Program-made: the position numbers and the translations under genes
In this document: in pieces, positions 34,859-44,583 of the stretch
How the letters are laid out: each line of letters begins with the position of its first letter
Position numbering within the stretch: the stretch's first letter is position 1
DNA from: Leptospiraceae bacterium
GTDB lineage: Bacteria; Spirochaetota; Leptospiria; Turneriellales; Turneriellaceae
Direction: 5' to 3'
NCBI GenBank assembly: GCA_025055765.1
Contig: JANWWS010000012.1
Location: 62,001-126,000 of the forward strand
DNA: 64,000 nucleotides
Notes under the pieces: generated by a model
Database searches by the model: none
Told to the model about the DNA's origin: nothing
Seen by the model: the letters and a program-made list of their open reading frames with translations, nothing else

Positions 34859-35584
34859 ATGGATATTGGCACTTTCCTGCGCAAGCTTCTAAATCAAGGT
34901 GTTGCGGGTGATGAGCGATGTTTTTACGAATGGGGAAAGATGCTCTTTGAAATTTTCCGAAAACCTTTGCCGGAAAATTTTTCAGACTTTCTTGATCATT
35001 ATGAAACAGAAAAACAATACATGAAACCTTACTTAAGCTTAGAATTTGATAAACTCTGGACGATAAATGCCGTGAACAACTTGCTACAAAAGGCTTTTCA
35101 AGAAGGTGAAATAGAAAAAATAGAACCCTATGGGGAGTATCGGCAGAAAAAAGAGTTACGGGAAATTACATATGAGGATGTCTTTTTTGTTTCTCGAGAT
35201 TTTTCCTTTTGCCCCCTGCAATACATCCGCTCAAGGGTAGGCTCCTTTTGTGAAATGCACCGCTTTCATCAGGAATCACAAGAGGAACTTCTTATTGTCG
35301 TTACAGAGGCTGCGGAAAACGCCATAAAATATTCTAGTATATCCCCCATATATATCTCTCAAAAAATAAAGGGGGATTTTTACGAGCTATTCATTTGCAA
35401 TGCTGTAGGCGAGAGCGACCTCATCGAGGAAATAGAACAAGGTAAGTTCCCAAGAGAATCTTCTCTCATGAGGGGGGTGCTCGTGATGTCCCGTCTCATG
35501 GATGCGCTTGACATTAGGCGCAACCCAGAAAAAAGCCGGGTGGAACTCTTTGCTCGAAAAAAAGTGATGTCTTTTACTTTATAA
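34859..35584 (+). CDS. RsbW-like HATPase (serine-kinase/anti-sigma-type) protein
   Basis: A 241-aa protein with a unique N-terminal about 130 residues and a C-terminal GHKL domain: N-box EELLIVVTEAAENAIKYS and the ending SLMRGVLVMSRLMDALDIRR, typical of RsbW/SpoIIAB-type switch kinases. Such proteins bind and silence a sigma factor or phosphorylate a STAS antagonist; a STAS protein and a SpoIIE phosphatase occur elsewhere in the window. It overlaps the convergent membrane-protein gene by 11 nt. Confidence 0.78.
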   Translation: MDIGTFLRKLLNQGVAGDERCFYEWGKMLFEIFRKPLPENFSDFLDHYETEKQYMKPYLSLEFDKLWTINAVNNLLQKAFQEGEIEKIEPYGEYRQKKELREITYEDVFFVSRDFSFCPLQYIRSRVGSFCEMHRFHQESQEELLIVVTEAAENAIKYSSISPIYISQKIKGDFYELFICNAVGESDLIEEIEQGKFPRESSLMRGVLVMSRLMDALDIRRNPEKSRVELFARKKVMSFTL

Positions 35585-36869
35585 GAGCAATATACTTAGC
35601 CTGGGGGAACCTGTCCCAAAGATTCCTCAAGCGAGAAAAAGGAGGTTGTTCTTGTGAGGGATGCTCCCCAGAATACACGACGGAAAAAACCGAGTTTTTA
35701 GAAAGCCTTGAAATTAGCCTCCTTGCGTAGTTTTCCTCCGCCATCAAATAATCTCTAAGCGCCGGAGAAAAAAGGTTTATGCCTTCATAGAGCTTCGTGT
35801 TGAGAGCTAAAGCCACATTTTGAGGGACAAGATATAAATCAAGCAGGAGAATTTTTGTCTTATGTTTTCGTAACGCCAACACCTCATGTTCCAAGCGACG
35901 ATTTTCCAAAGAAATAATGGTTTCCCGCTCCACCGACCCCTTTAAAGGGGGGATTTCTTTCTTCAGGTAAGCGGGAAAAAGGAGAAAAAGAGCCAAAATC
36001 CAAAGATATGTCTTCTGCCTGCCATCTCTTAAGAGGTTGTCTCCTATAAGAGCCAAAAAAAGAGGCCAGAGGGGATTCTCGCTTTTGCCAAAGTAAATTA
36101 GGGTAAGACCAAAAGATAGAAGAAAAGCAAATCTTATAAAAGACAATTCCTTTTTTAGAAAAGCAAGCCCAAGGAGAGCCATAGGAAGACACCACAGCCA
36201 AACGAAAGGCCTTTCCCAAAAAACTATATTCTCCGCTAACATGACCTTTTGACGGTGCTGTTCAGCTAGAAAAAAAATTTCCAGAAACTTAAAATCATAG
36301 CTTAGGCCAAGTACTAGCATAAAAAGACATACGAGCATCAAGAGAACTAATATCAGTTTCGGTCTATTGTAGCGAAAAAAGCCTACAAAGAAAAGGAGAG
36401 GGGCTCCTTGCGGCAAGGCCAAGGATAAACCAAATGCCAAGAGCAAAAATAAGCTAGCTCGTATGGCTTTCTTTAGAAGAAAAAAGCTCAGCAAAAGCAA
36501 AAAAAGCACAGCCCCTTGCTCTAGGGGAGCAAGAAAGCCAAAAAAAATCAGCTGAGCCAGCGGCAGAGGAAAAGCAAAGGCCAAAAACGCCAGCAAACCA
36601 AAATTTAAAATATATAGCGCCCTTGCACTAAACTCACAAGATAAAAAGTTTGCTAAAAATTTTAGCGGCACAACGGCGGTGAAGAACCAATCTGGGGTTT
36701 GCAAAAAAAACTCATGGCGAAAGTAATAAAAAAATATGTAAGTGGGGGGAAGCTCATGGCAAATAGTTAGAGAATACAAATAGTCTTGCCAGCGAAAGAT
36801 AGGATAAAGCCATAATGCCAGCAAGTAGCTACTTAATAGGAAAACAAAATGTAAGGCTCTTTTTTTCAA
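35574..36869 (-). CDS. Polytopic membrane protein, possibly GT-C-like
   Basis: A 431-aa very hydrophobic protein with about 8-10 transmembrane helices in the first 310 residues and a soluble C-terminal about 120 residues (RREHEVLALRKHKTKILLLD-like). The layout (polytopic, with a terminal soluble domain) resembles GT-C glycosyltransferases, but I see no catalytic signature. It overlaps the trpC stop by 4 nt (ATGA). Function unknown. Confidence 0.6.
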   Translation of the reverse strand: MKKRALHFVFLLSSYLLALWLYPIFRWQDYLYSLTICHELPPTYIFFYYFRHEFFLQTPDWFFTAVVPLKFLANFLSCEFSARALYILNFGLLAFLAFAFPLPLAQLIFFGFLAPLEQGAVLFLLLLSFFLLKKAIRASLFLLLAFGLSLALPQGAPLLFFVGFFRYNRPKLILVLLMLVCLFMLVLGLSYDFKFLEIFFLAEQHRQKVMLAENIVFWERPFVWLWCLPMALLGLAFLKKELSFIRFAFLLSFGLTLIYFGKSENPLWPLFLALIGDNLLRDGRQKTYLWILALFLLFPAYLKKEIPPLKGSVERETIISLENRRLEHEVLALRKHKTKILLLDLYLVPQNVALALNTKLYEGINLFSPALRDYLMAEENYARRLISRLSKNSVFSVVYSGEHPSQEQPPFSRLRNLWDRFPQAKYIALIK

Positions 36870-37630
36870 CCAAACATTTCCTGCAAAAGTTGACGGGGAT
36901 TTTTTGCCTGCATGAGAGAGCTCCCTATAAGCACGGCATCTGTTTCCGGAGGAAGGGTTTTTAAATCCTCTCGGTTGGAATACCCTGACTCTGCCACTAA
37001 AATTAATCCTTTTTTTCTTTCTTCGGGGATGCGGCCAAACAAGGCAGGTGCCCGACCTAAATCAAGAGAGAGATCATGCAAATTGCGGTTATTCACCCCT
37101 AAAATTTTTATATTAAGCTCAAGCACCCACTCAAGTTCCGTTTCATTTTGCACTTCGACAAGAGCTTCCATGCCCAGTTCTTTGCCCGCCTCTAGAAGTT
37201 CCTTAAGCTGGCTTTGGGAAAGGGCCGCGGCAATAAGCAAATAGGCATCGGCACCGTAGTAACGAGCTTCCTTTACTTGAACCGGATCTATGATAAAATC
37301 CTTTCTCAAAAGGGGGAGTTCTGTAAGCTGTCGCATTTCCCTTAAATCTTCAAGACTGCCTGAAAAAAAGTTCGGCTCTGTAAGTACTGAGATAGCCTGC
37401 GCATAGGGCCTATAAATTTCGTACACTTCCCTGACATTGGCATTTTCTTTGAGATTACCTTGGGAAGGGCTTTTTCTTTTTAGCTCGGCAATGAGAGATA
37501 TTCGGTCGCCTTTTTTACGGATAGCCTCTGCAAAAGAGCGCTGAGTTTTTGCCACGGCTAATCCTCTATAAAAAACAGGCGAAGGTAAGCTTTTTTTGCG
37601 ATTTTCCAGTATCTTAGCCAACACACTCAT
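36866..37630 (-). CDS. trpC: Indole-3-glycerol-phosphate synthase
   Basis: It closes the indole ring in tryptophan synthesis. The 254-aa TIM barrel has the motifs LIAELKRKSPSQGNL, LRKDFIID, EALVEVQNETELEWVL, GVNNRNL and VAESGYSNRED, all family-specific, with the catalytic Lys and Glu positions conserved. It is an isolated trp gene between murB and a membrane-protein gene, overlapping both by 4 nt. Confidence 0.95.
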   Translation of the reverse strand: MSVLAKILENRKKSLPSPVFYRGLAVAKTQRSFAEAIRKKGDRISLIAELKRKSPSQGNLKENANVREVYEIYRPYAQAISVLTEPNFFSGSLEDLREMRQLTELPLLRKDFIIDPVQVKEARYYGADAYLLIAAALSQSQLKELLEAGKELGMEALVEVQNETELEWVLELNIKILGVNNRNLHDLSLDLGRAPALFGRIPEERKKGLILVAESGYSNREDLKTLPPETDAVLIGSSLMQAKNPRQLLQEMFG

Positions 37631-38562
37631 AGAGAAAAAACGAGCTGGGGGAAATGGCCCACCAGCACAATTTCTCTCTCAAGCCTAATACCGTGGTGGC
37701 GCCAAACCCTCTCTTCAGCATAGCACATGAGATAATAAATATCAAAAGCCGTCGCCTGACCGTGATTAATAATAAAATTACAGTGCTCTCGTGAAATTTC
37801 AGCACCTCCCTGGGTAAACCCACGCAGCCCTGCCTCATCCAAAAGTTGCCAGGCCTTTTTACCTGGGGGATTTTTAAAGACCGAGCCTGCAGATCGGCGG
37901 TTTTTGGGTTGAGATTTTAACCGATGGCTGCGATAACTTTCTATGCGCTTGTTTATTTCACGTAGATCCCCCTTTGGGAAGACAAATGTGGCTCCCAAGG
38001 CTAAAACATTTTTTTCCTTAAAGATGCTATGGCGGTATGAAAAGCTGGCCTCTTCTTTACTTAACTCTTTAATTTCACCTTGGTCAAGGAGACGAATTGT
38101 CTCAACAACATCTTTTATTTCTTTTCCGTAACAACCAGCGTTTTGGGCCAAGGCTCCGCCAACGGTACCCGGGATAGTTGTCATAAACTCCGCGTGGGTA
38201 TAACCAAGCTCACTGATCTTTTTCCCACTCCAGGCGGTACGAGCCGAGGCCGGCAAATAAACCTTGAGGTAATCATTGTTTTGCTCCAGGATTTCTATTT
38301 TTTCCGGCAAGTGCAACTGCACAACGAGCCCCCAAAATCCCTCATCTGAGATAAGCACATTCGAGCCACCCCCCAAATAAAACAGAGGTACATCCCCCCC
38401 AAGCTCAGCAAAGAGTTCTCTGAGACTAGCTTCATTTTCTGGCTTGGCCAGAAAACGAGCCCTACCTCCTACACGAAAGCTTGTATAAGTAGCCAAGGAA
38501 GTCTCTTCTTCATATGGGATCTTGAGGCTTTCAAGAAGCAGTCGCAGCTTTTTCTCAGTCAC
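37627..38562 (-). CDS. murB: UDP-N-acetylenolpyruvoylglucosamine reductase
   Basis: It makes UDP-MurNAc with NADPH and FAD. The motifs are TSFRVGGRARFLAKP (FAD loop), LGGGSNVLISDEG, NAGCYGKEI and SAGSVFKNPPG. I use the GTG at 38562, which overlaps the glpD stop by 8 nt and gives a normal 311-aa enzyme; longer starts would lie inside glpD. The trpC start overlaps its stop. Confidence 0.93.
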   Translation of the reverse strand: MTEKKLRLLLESLKIPYEEETSLATYTSFRVGGRARFLAKPENEASLRELFAELGGDVPLFYLGGGSNVLISDEGFWGLVVQLHLPEKIEILEQNNDYLKVYLPASARTAWSGKKISELGYTHAEFMTTIPGTVGGALAQNAGCYGKEIKDVVETIRLLDQGEIKELSKEEASFSYRHSIFKEKNVLALGATFVFPKGDLREINKRIESYRSHRLKSQPKNRRSAGSVFKNPPGKKAWQLLDEAGLRGFTQGGAEISREHCNFIINHGQATAFDIYYLMCYAEERVWRHHGIRLEREIVLVGHFPQLVFSL

Positions 38563-40207
38563 TTTTTGGAAAATAGAGGGTTTTTTCGTAACGCGCAATT
38601 TCTTCTTTTTTTCGAGAGGACTTCCAATGCAAAAGCTTGGCCATTTCGGCTGCAACAAATTCTACTGTCTTGCGAGGAACAGGACCCATGTTGGCAATCC
38701 CCGAGCGACGAAAAAGAAAATCATTTAGGGTCTGTGCCAGCTCATGTTTTACCGCATGATGTATCTCGGCACGTATTAGGCCACTTTCAGGATCAATAAT
38801 CTCGCTTAGATTTTTTTGCTCCTCTGCGAGCTGTAAAACTTTTTCACCATGAGCCCCATAAATTTCAACCATCCTGGCCACGGTTTTTTCACCATAAGCC
38901 CGGTCATATTTAAGGTGCATTTTTTGTACAAATTCAGAATAATAAGGACCAATCCTGCCTGCTGACACAGGGATTTTATGCGAAGCAGATTTTTTCACAG
39001 CCCATTTTTGCCGAGCCACAATTTTATTAACTGTCTCTTCTGCAAGGGCCCGAGATGTAGTCCATTTCCCACCAAAGACAGAAAAGAGACCACCCACTCC
39101 TTCTACTTTTTCGTGATCAACAATTTCATGTTTGCGTGAGGCTTTATAAGTATCTGAAGTTCCCTCAAAGAGAAGAGGTCGTAGCCCCACATAGGCATAG
39201 AGCAAATCTTTTCGTTTTAAATTTAGTGGGATATGGGCATTCACTACGTCCATAAACTCGGCTATATCTTTTTCGCTCACACGCACATTATCAGGATCCC
39301 CACGGTATGGGGTGTCGGTCGTGCCAAGGAGAGTAAAATTAAGCCACGGGATAACAAAAAAATGCCGGCGATCTCTTGTCTCAAAGGTAATGGCATAATC
39401 CCCATGAACTCTCGGAAAAAGCAAATGAATACCCTTTGAGCGGATGAGTTGGCGCACGGGATTTTTATGAAGCTTACTTAGTACAATATCCCCCCAAGGT
39501 CCAGCTGCGTTCACTGTTACCTTGGCTTCAATAGGAAAGAGCTTATTTTCGAAAACATCCCTTGCCACTACCCCCCTTACCCGCTTTTTGGCATGGTATT
39601 CCTCGGTTATAAAATCTTCAAAGGCGACATAGTTGGCCACCACGGCACCATTTTCTGCCGCTGTTAAGACAAAATCAAGGTTAGAGCGCTCGGGATGACG
39701 GTTTAGCACGTCGTAATAGAGAAAGGCACCTTGCAGACCCGTAGGATCCAATTTGGGTTCGAGTTTTAAGGCATCGTGCTTACTAAGCCAGCGCTTGTTG
39801 GGCAAGTGTTTCGATGGATCAACTAACCTGTTCTTATCAAAGGAAAGCAGGTCATATAGTGTGAGACCAAGGGAAAGCAAAAAACGGGGAGTGTTGAAGT
39901 AATCATAGACAGGCAAAAGAAAGGGTAGAGGAAATGCCTGATGTGGTAGGATTTGCTCTAAATATCGCCTTTCTCGCAGCGACTCTCGTACCACACTAAA
40001 GTCAAGCCTAGCCAGATAGCGCAGGCCACCATGAATGAGCTTTGAGGTAGCGGCCGAGGTGGCATGGCCAAAATCTTCTTTTTCTATAAGAGCCACCTTG
40101 AGACCCCGCAGTGCTGCCTCATGAGCAATACATGCACCAGAAATACCCCCGCCAATAATTAGAATATCAAATACTTCTTTTTCTAAGAGGCGCAGATCAC
40201 GGTGCAT
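38555..40207 (-). CDS. glpD: FAD-dependent glycerol-3-phosphate dehydrogenase
   Basis: It oxidises glycerol-3-phosphate to dihydroxyacetone phosphate at the membrane, feeding electrons to quinone. The 550-aa protein has the dinucleotide-binding motif DILIIGGGISGACIAHEAAL, the signature SKLIHGGLRYL and VNAAGPWGD, FGGKWTTSR. The start ATG has only a weak ribosome site. murB is coupled behind it; no glpF/glpK is nearby. Confidence 0.93.
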   Translation of the reverse strand: MHRDLRLLEKEVFDILIIGGGISGACIAHEAALRGLKVALIEKEDFGHATSAATSKLIHGGLRYLARLDFSVVRESLRERRYLEQILPHQAFPLPFLLPVYDYFNTPRFLLSLGLTLYDLLSFDKNRLVDPSKHLPNKRWLSKHDALKLEPKLDPTGLQGAFLYYDVLNRHPERSNLDFVLTAAENGAVVANYVAFEDFITEEYHAKKRVRGVVARDVFENKLFPIEAKVTVNAAGPWGDIVLSKLHKNPVRQLIRSKGIHLLFPRVHGDYAITFETRDRRHFFVIPWLNFTLLGTTDTPYRGDPDNVRVSEKDIAEFMDVVNAHIPLNLKRKDLLYAYVGLRPLLFEGTSDTYKASRKHEIVDHEKVEGVGGLFSVFGGKWTTSRALAEETVNKIVARQKWAVKKSASHKIPVSAGRIGPYYSEFVQKMHLKYDRAYGEKTVARMVEIYGAHGEKVLQLAEEQKNLSEIIDPESGLIRAEIHHAVKHELAQTLNDFLFRRSGIANMGPVPRKTVEFVAAEMAKLLHWKSSRKKEEIARYEKTLYFPKSD

Positions 40208-40301
40208 TTAGGCTTTTGTCAGGAGTTAAAACACTCTGTCGACAAAATTAAACATAGTCGCCATGCCATCTCCTTCTTATAATATATCCTAAGGAATGCG
40301 T

Positions 40302-42896
40302 ATGGAGACTAGGTATCTCAAGAAATTACCGGGCTTGGATCTCTATTATTATGACTACCGGGAGGCTATTGAGGAAATTAAACCTGGTAGTTTTGAAAAG
40401 CTACCTTATACCTCAAGGCTCTTTGCGGAAAATCTGGTTCGCAAGTCCCAGGGAGAAAGACTAAAAGACTACCTTTTGCAGATAATCGAGTTTCGTCGGG
40501 ATATGGATTTCCCCTGGTATCCTGTCAGGGTGGTTTCCCATGATATTCTAGGTCAGACCGCCCTTGTGGATCTTGCTGGCTTAAGAGATGCTATTGCTCA
40601 AAAAGGGGGGGACCCCCGTAAAGTAAACCCTGTGGTCCCTGTACAGCTTATTGTGGATCATTCTCTGTCTGTAGAGTATGCTGGCTACGATAAAGATGCG
40701 GTCCGGAAAAACCGTGAAATTGAAGATCGGCGCAATGATGACCGTTTTGACTTTATCCAGTGGACGAAGTATGCTTTTGCAAATGTAGACGTAATACCCC
40801 CTGGAAATGGGATCATGCACCAAATTAACCTAGAAAAAATGTCGCCCGTTATCTATGTACAGGATAACGTCGCCTTTCCCGATACGATGGTCGGAACAGA
40901 TAGCCATACCCCCCATGTGGATGCCCTAGGGGTTCTTGCAGTTGGTGTGGGTGGACTTGAGGCAGAAGCGGTAATGCTTGGCCACCCCTCTTATCTACGT
41001 TTACCGGAAATTGTGGGCATAGAACTAGTAGGAAGCCCCCGTGCTGGTATTACCGCAACCGACATTGTACTATACCTGACGGAATTCTTACGCAAGCAAA
41101 AGGTGGTATCTTCGTATCTAGAATTCTTTGGCCCAGGGGTACAAACCTTAAGCTTGGCCGACCGAGCGACCATCTCGAATATGACCCCAGAATATGGAGC
41201 TACAGCAGCTATTTTTTACATTGATGAAAAAACCCTCGATTATCTCAGATTTACAGGTCGTAGCGAAGCTCAAGTGAGATTAGTGGAGACCTATGCGAAA
41301 ACCGCTGGTTTTTGGTATAAAGACCTCAACCACTGCCATTATGATCGAAAGCTTCGCTTTGACCTATCGGTGGTAGAGCGAACCCTGGCTGGCCCTTCAA
41401 ACCCCCACCGTCGGCTTGGAACGGCCTCCTTAAAGGAAGCAGGTCTTCTGAGACCGTCAAAGCCATCCCAAGGCAAAATACCCGAGGGAGCTGTTATCAT
41501 TGCCGCCATTACCAGCTGTACCAACACAAGCAACCCACGCAACATGGTAGCTGCTGGGCTACTTGCTAGAAAAGCCAATGCCTTAGGCTTGCAACGCAAA
41601 CCCTGGGTGAAAACCTCGCTTGCCCCAGGTTCCCGCGTGGTAGAGACTTACCTGAAGGAAAGTGGGCTGTTACAAGAACTCGAAAAATTAGGCTTTGGCA
41701 TTGTGGGTTTTGCCTGCACTACCTGCAATGGCATGAGCGGTCCTCTTGATCCTGAGATTGAAAAGGAAATTGTGGAAAAAGACATCTACGCGGTGGCCGT
41801 GCTTTCGGGAAACCGCAATTTTGATGGTCGGATCCATCCGCGGGCAAAGCATGCCTTTCTCGCCTCACCCCCTCTCGTGGTGGCCTATGCTATTGCCGGT
41901 ACTATCCATTTTGACATCGAAAATGAAGCCTTGGGCTACGATACCACTTCTAAACCCATTTTCTTGCGAGATCTTTGGCCGAGTGATGACGAGATAAATC
42001 AGGTAATACAAAAGCACATTAAACCAGAGTTCTTCCGGGAAATCTATGAACCCATGTTCTCCCAACAAGAGAAAGCCGCCAAGAAGGTAAGCCCCCTTTA
42101 TGCCTGGAGGCCTCATAGCACTTACATCCGCCGTCCTCCCTATTGGGAGGGTGCGCTAGCCAAAAAACCTACTTTAAAGGGGATGCGCCCCCTAGCTATC
42201 TTTGGAGACAATATCACCACAGACCATATTTCCCCTTCAAATGCCATAACACGGGACAGTGCCGCTGGGGAATATCTATTAAGTATGGGTGTACCAGAAG
42301 AAGATTTCAACACCTACGCCACTCACCGGGGAGACCACCTCACTGCCCAGCGCGCCACCTTTGCCAATCCTAAACTTCTCAATGAAATGGTGCGCAACGA
42401 AAAAGGAGAAATCATCCAGGGCTCTCTAGCAAGGCTTGAGCCCGAGGGAAAAATCATGCGCATGTGGGAGGCCATCGAAACCTACCAAAAACGAGGCCAA
42501 AATCTTATCATTATTGCCGGTGCCGACTACGGACAGGGTTCTTCTCGGGATTGGGCAGCCAAAGGGCCTCGTCTTGCGGGGGTAGAGGCAATCGTAGCCG
42601 AGGGCTTTGAACGCATACACCGGCAAAACCTTATTGGCATGGGTATTTTGCCCGTACAATTTTTGCCGGGCACGAACCGCAAAACTCTAGACCTAGATGG
42701 TACCGAAATATATGACATAGAGGGGAAGCGCACCCCTGGGGGTGAGCTCTATCTTATTATCCACCGAAAAAATGGGCAGATTGACCGAGTTCCTGTGCTT
42801 TGCCGTCTCGATACCGACCGAGAGGTAGAAATCTATGAGGCAGGTGGTATTTTACCTCTATTTGCACAAGAGCTTCTTGGAAAGGAAAATACATGA
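40302..42896 (+). CDS. acnD: Fe/S-dependent 2-methylcitrate dehydratase (AcnD)
   Basis: An aconitase-superfamily enzyme with the three cluster cysteines in SCTNTSNP and FACTTCNGMSG, NRNFDGRIHPRAKH and the swivel-domain motif GSSRDWAAKGP. Its start (KKLPGLDLYYYDYREAIEEI) and end (VEIYEAGGILPLFAQELL) are AcnD-like, and prpF follows with a 4-nt overlap, which decides AcnD over general aconitase. It dehydrates 2-methylcitrate in propionyl-CoA catabolism. I use the ATG at 40302 with AAGGA upstream, not the ATG two codons earlier. Confidence 0.92.
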   Translation: METRYLKKLPGLDLYYYDYREAIEEIKPGSFEKLPYTSRLFAENLVRKSQGERLKDYLLQIIEFRRDMDFPWYPVRVVSHDILGQTALVDLAGLRDAIAQKGGDPRKVNPVVPVQLIVDHSLSVEYAGYDKDAVRKNREIEDRRNDDRFDFIQWTKYAFANVDVIPPGNGIMHQINLEKMSPVIYVQDNVAFPDTMVGTDSHTPHVDALGVLAVGVGGLEAEAVMLGHPSYLRLPEIVGIELVGSPRAGITATDIVLYLTEFLRKQKVVSSYLEFFGPGVQTLSLADRATISNMTPEYGATAAIFYIDEKTLDYLRFTGRSEAQVRLVETYAKTAGFWYKDLNHCHYDRKLRFDLSVVERTLAGPSNPHRRLGTASLKEAGLLRPSKPSQGKIPEGAVIIAAITSCTNTSNPRNMVAAGLLARKANALGLQRKPWVKTSLAPGSRVVETYLKESGLLQELEKLGFGIVGFACTTCNGMSGPLDPEIEKEIVEKDIYAVAVLSGNRNFDGRIHPRAKHAFLASPPLVVAYAIAGTIHFDIENEALGYDTTSKPIFLRDLWPSDDEINQVIQKHIKPEFFREIYEPMFSQQEKAAKKVSPLYAWRPHSTYIRRPPYWEGALAKKPTLKGMRPLAIFGDNITTDHISPSNAITRDSAAGEYLLSMGVPEEDFNTYATHRGDHLTAQRATFANPKLLNEMVRNEKGEIIQGSLARLEPEGKIMRMWEAIETYQKRGQNLIIIAGADYGQGSSRDWAAKGPRLAGVEAIVAEGFERIHRQNLIGMGILPVQFLPGTNRKTLDLDGTEIYDIEGKRTPGGELYLIIHRKNGQIDRVPVLCRLDTDREVEIYEAGGILPLFAQELLGKENT

Positions 42897-44062
42897 GTCA
42901 TAAGCCACAACTGCGCGTACCCGCTGTGTACATGAGGGGAGGTACAAGTAAAGGTGTTTTTTTTCTTTTGCAGGACCTACCCCCCGCTGCCCAGCAGGCA
43001 GGGCCCCAAAGAGACAAATTTCTGTTGCGCGTGATTGGCAGCCCCGACCCATATGGTAAGCACATTGACGGGATGGGAGGGGCCACCTCAAGTACCTCGA
43101 AAGTCGTGATCCTTTCGCCGAGCCAAAATAAAGAATTTGATGTCAACTATCTATTTGGTCAAGTTGCCATTGAAGAAGCCTTTATTGACTGGGGCGGCAA
43201 CTGCGGAAACCTAAGTGCTGCCGTTGGACCTTTTGCCATTTATAAGGGACTTATTGCTCGAGATAAAATCCCCCAAAATGGCATTTGTACGGTAAAGATT
43301 TGGCAAGAGAACATAAAAAAGCCCATAATAGCTCATGTACCCATAAGCAATGGTGAGGTACAAGAAACGGGGGATTTTTATCTTGACGGTGTTGCTTTTC
43401 CCGCCGCCGAAATTGCGCTGGAATTTGTAGATCCCTCAGAGGAGGGCGCTCTTTTCCCAACAGGAAAAGTAAAGGAAAAATTAGAGGTTCCTGGGGTTGG
43501 AAGTTTTGAGGTTACGCTCATCCAATCAGGAATACCAACGGTATTTTTAAAAGCCGAGGAATTAGGCTACCAGGGAACCGAGCTACAACCGGATATCAAC
43601 AATAACCCTAACGAGCTTGAAAGGCTGGAAAAGATCCGTAGCTATGCCGCGGTACAAATGGGGATTATCCAAAACCCTGAGGAAGCCAAAAAAAGCCAAC
43701 ACGTTCCCAAAATTGCCTGGGTAAGCCCACCAAAAAGTTATCTAGCTTCCAGTGGGAAAGAGGTTTCGCAAAGTCAGGTGGATCTCCTTGTTAGGGCCAT
43801 GTCGATGGGAAAACTCCATCACGCCATGATGGGCACAGCCGCCGTCGCTATTGGTACCGCGGCCGCCATAGAAGGCACGGTGGTATGTGAAGCCATGGGG
43901 GGTACCCCTAAAGAGGTGGTGGTCTTTGGCCATCCCTCAGGTACCTTGCGCGTGGGAGCCAAGGCTGAATTGGTAAATGGCGAATGGCGCGTGCGTAAGG
44001 CCCTCATGAGCCGTAGTGCCCGCATCCTCATGGAGGGATGGATTAGGGTTCCCCAAGACTGA
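42893..44062 (+). CDS. prpF: 2-Methylaconitate cis-trans isomerase (PrpF)
   Basis: It isomerises the AcnD product so that cis-aconitate-type hydratases can act. Typical PrpF segments are VPAVYMRGGTSKGVFF, GMGGATSSTSKVVILS, WGGNCGNLSAAVGPFAI and FGHPSGTLRVGA. 389 aa is the expected length. It is coupled by ATGA to acnD. No prpB or prpC is in the window, so the rest of the pathway must be elsewhere. Its stop directly abuts the stop of a convergent DUF3617 gene with no gap. Confidence 0.92.
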   Translation: MSHKPQLRVPAVYMRGGTSKGVFFLLQDLPPAAQQAGPQRDKFLLRVIGSPDPYGKHIDGMGGATSSTSKVVILSPSQNKEFDVNYLFGQVAIEEAFIDWGGNCGNLSAAVGPFAIYKGLIARDKIPQNGICTVKIWQENIKKPIIAHVPISNGEVQETGDFYLDGVAFPAAEIALEFVDPSEEGALFPTGKVKEKLEVPGVGSFEVTLIQSGIPTVFLKAEELGYQGTELQPDINNNPNELERLEKIRSYAAVQMGIIQNPEEAKKSQHVPKIAWVSPPKSYLASSGKEVSQSQVDLLVRAMSMGKLHHAMMGTAAVAIGTAAAIEGTVVCEAMGGTPKEVVVFGHPSGTLRVGAKAELVNGEWRVRKALMSRSARILMEGWIRVPQD

Positions 44063-44476
44063 TTAGCGACGTGGGCAAGGTCCTTTGCGTCGGCCCGTCA
44101 TCTTGTGTATTATTTTCCCCTCGGGTGAGGTACCTACCAGCTCCGCCTGCATAGTATTTCCCTGGTAAAGAGCCTTGCCTTCCATTAGGTATTTCCCTCC
44201 CTCTGTCGTACATTCCATCTGCCACGTAGCCACCCGGCCATCAAAACTACGCTTTAACTCACGACAGCTCTCAGCGCCCGAGGTTTGCGTCTTGGGCACA
44301 TAATCCTCTTTTTTGGTGCAATGCTCAAAGCTCACTTCGGGTACCTCTACCCCTGGGATTTCCATTTTGACCCGATATTCCCAAAGCCCTTCTTGGAATT
44401 GAGACTTTCTCTGTGCCACAAGAGAGGTTGGGAGAGAAATTACCAACGCCCATCTCCACAAAAAATCCTTTTTCAT
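44063..44476 (-). CDS. DUF3617-family secreted protein
   Basis: A 137-aa protein with a signal peptide (DFLWRWALVISLPTSLVAQ) and the DUF3617 pattern: EGLWEYRVKMEIPGVEVP, then cysteines in FEHCTKKEDYV, ESCRELKRSF and MECTTEGGKY. Members are periplasmic, of unknown function. It is divergent from the next gene, with 107 nt between their starts. Confidence 0.8.
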   Translation of the reverse strand: MKKDFLWRWALVISLPTSLVAQRKSQFQEGLWEYRVKMEIPGVEVPEVSFEHCTKKEDYVPKTQTSGAESCRELKRSFDGRVATWQMECTTEGGKYLMEGKALYQGNTMQAELVGTSPEGKIIHKMTGRRKGPCPRR

Positions 44477-44583
44477 AACCTACCCCTAACTTACAGAATA
44501 AGACAAGAACTGACCTTGGCAAGTACATTCGCTTTGGTACCCCATAAGGATTTACACCGACAATGCCCAGATAAACCAGGTCT

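Noticed and set aside
40237-40244. TGTCGACA palindrome between glpD and acnD
   Set aside because: An 8-bp palindrome is expected by chance at this scale and has no further support.
40278-40283. TATAAT as the acnD promoter -10
   Set aside because: No acceptable -35 at 16-18 nt; retained only as a possibility, not listed as a feature.
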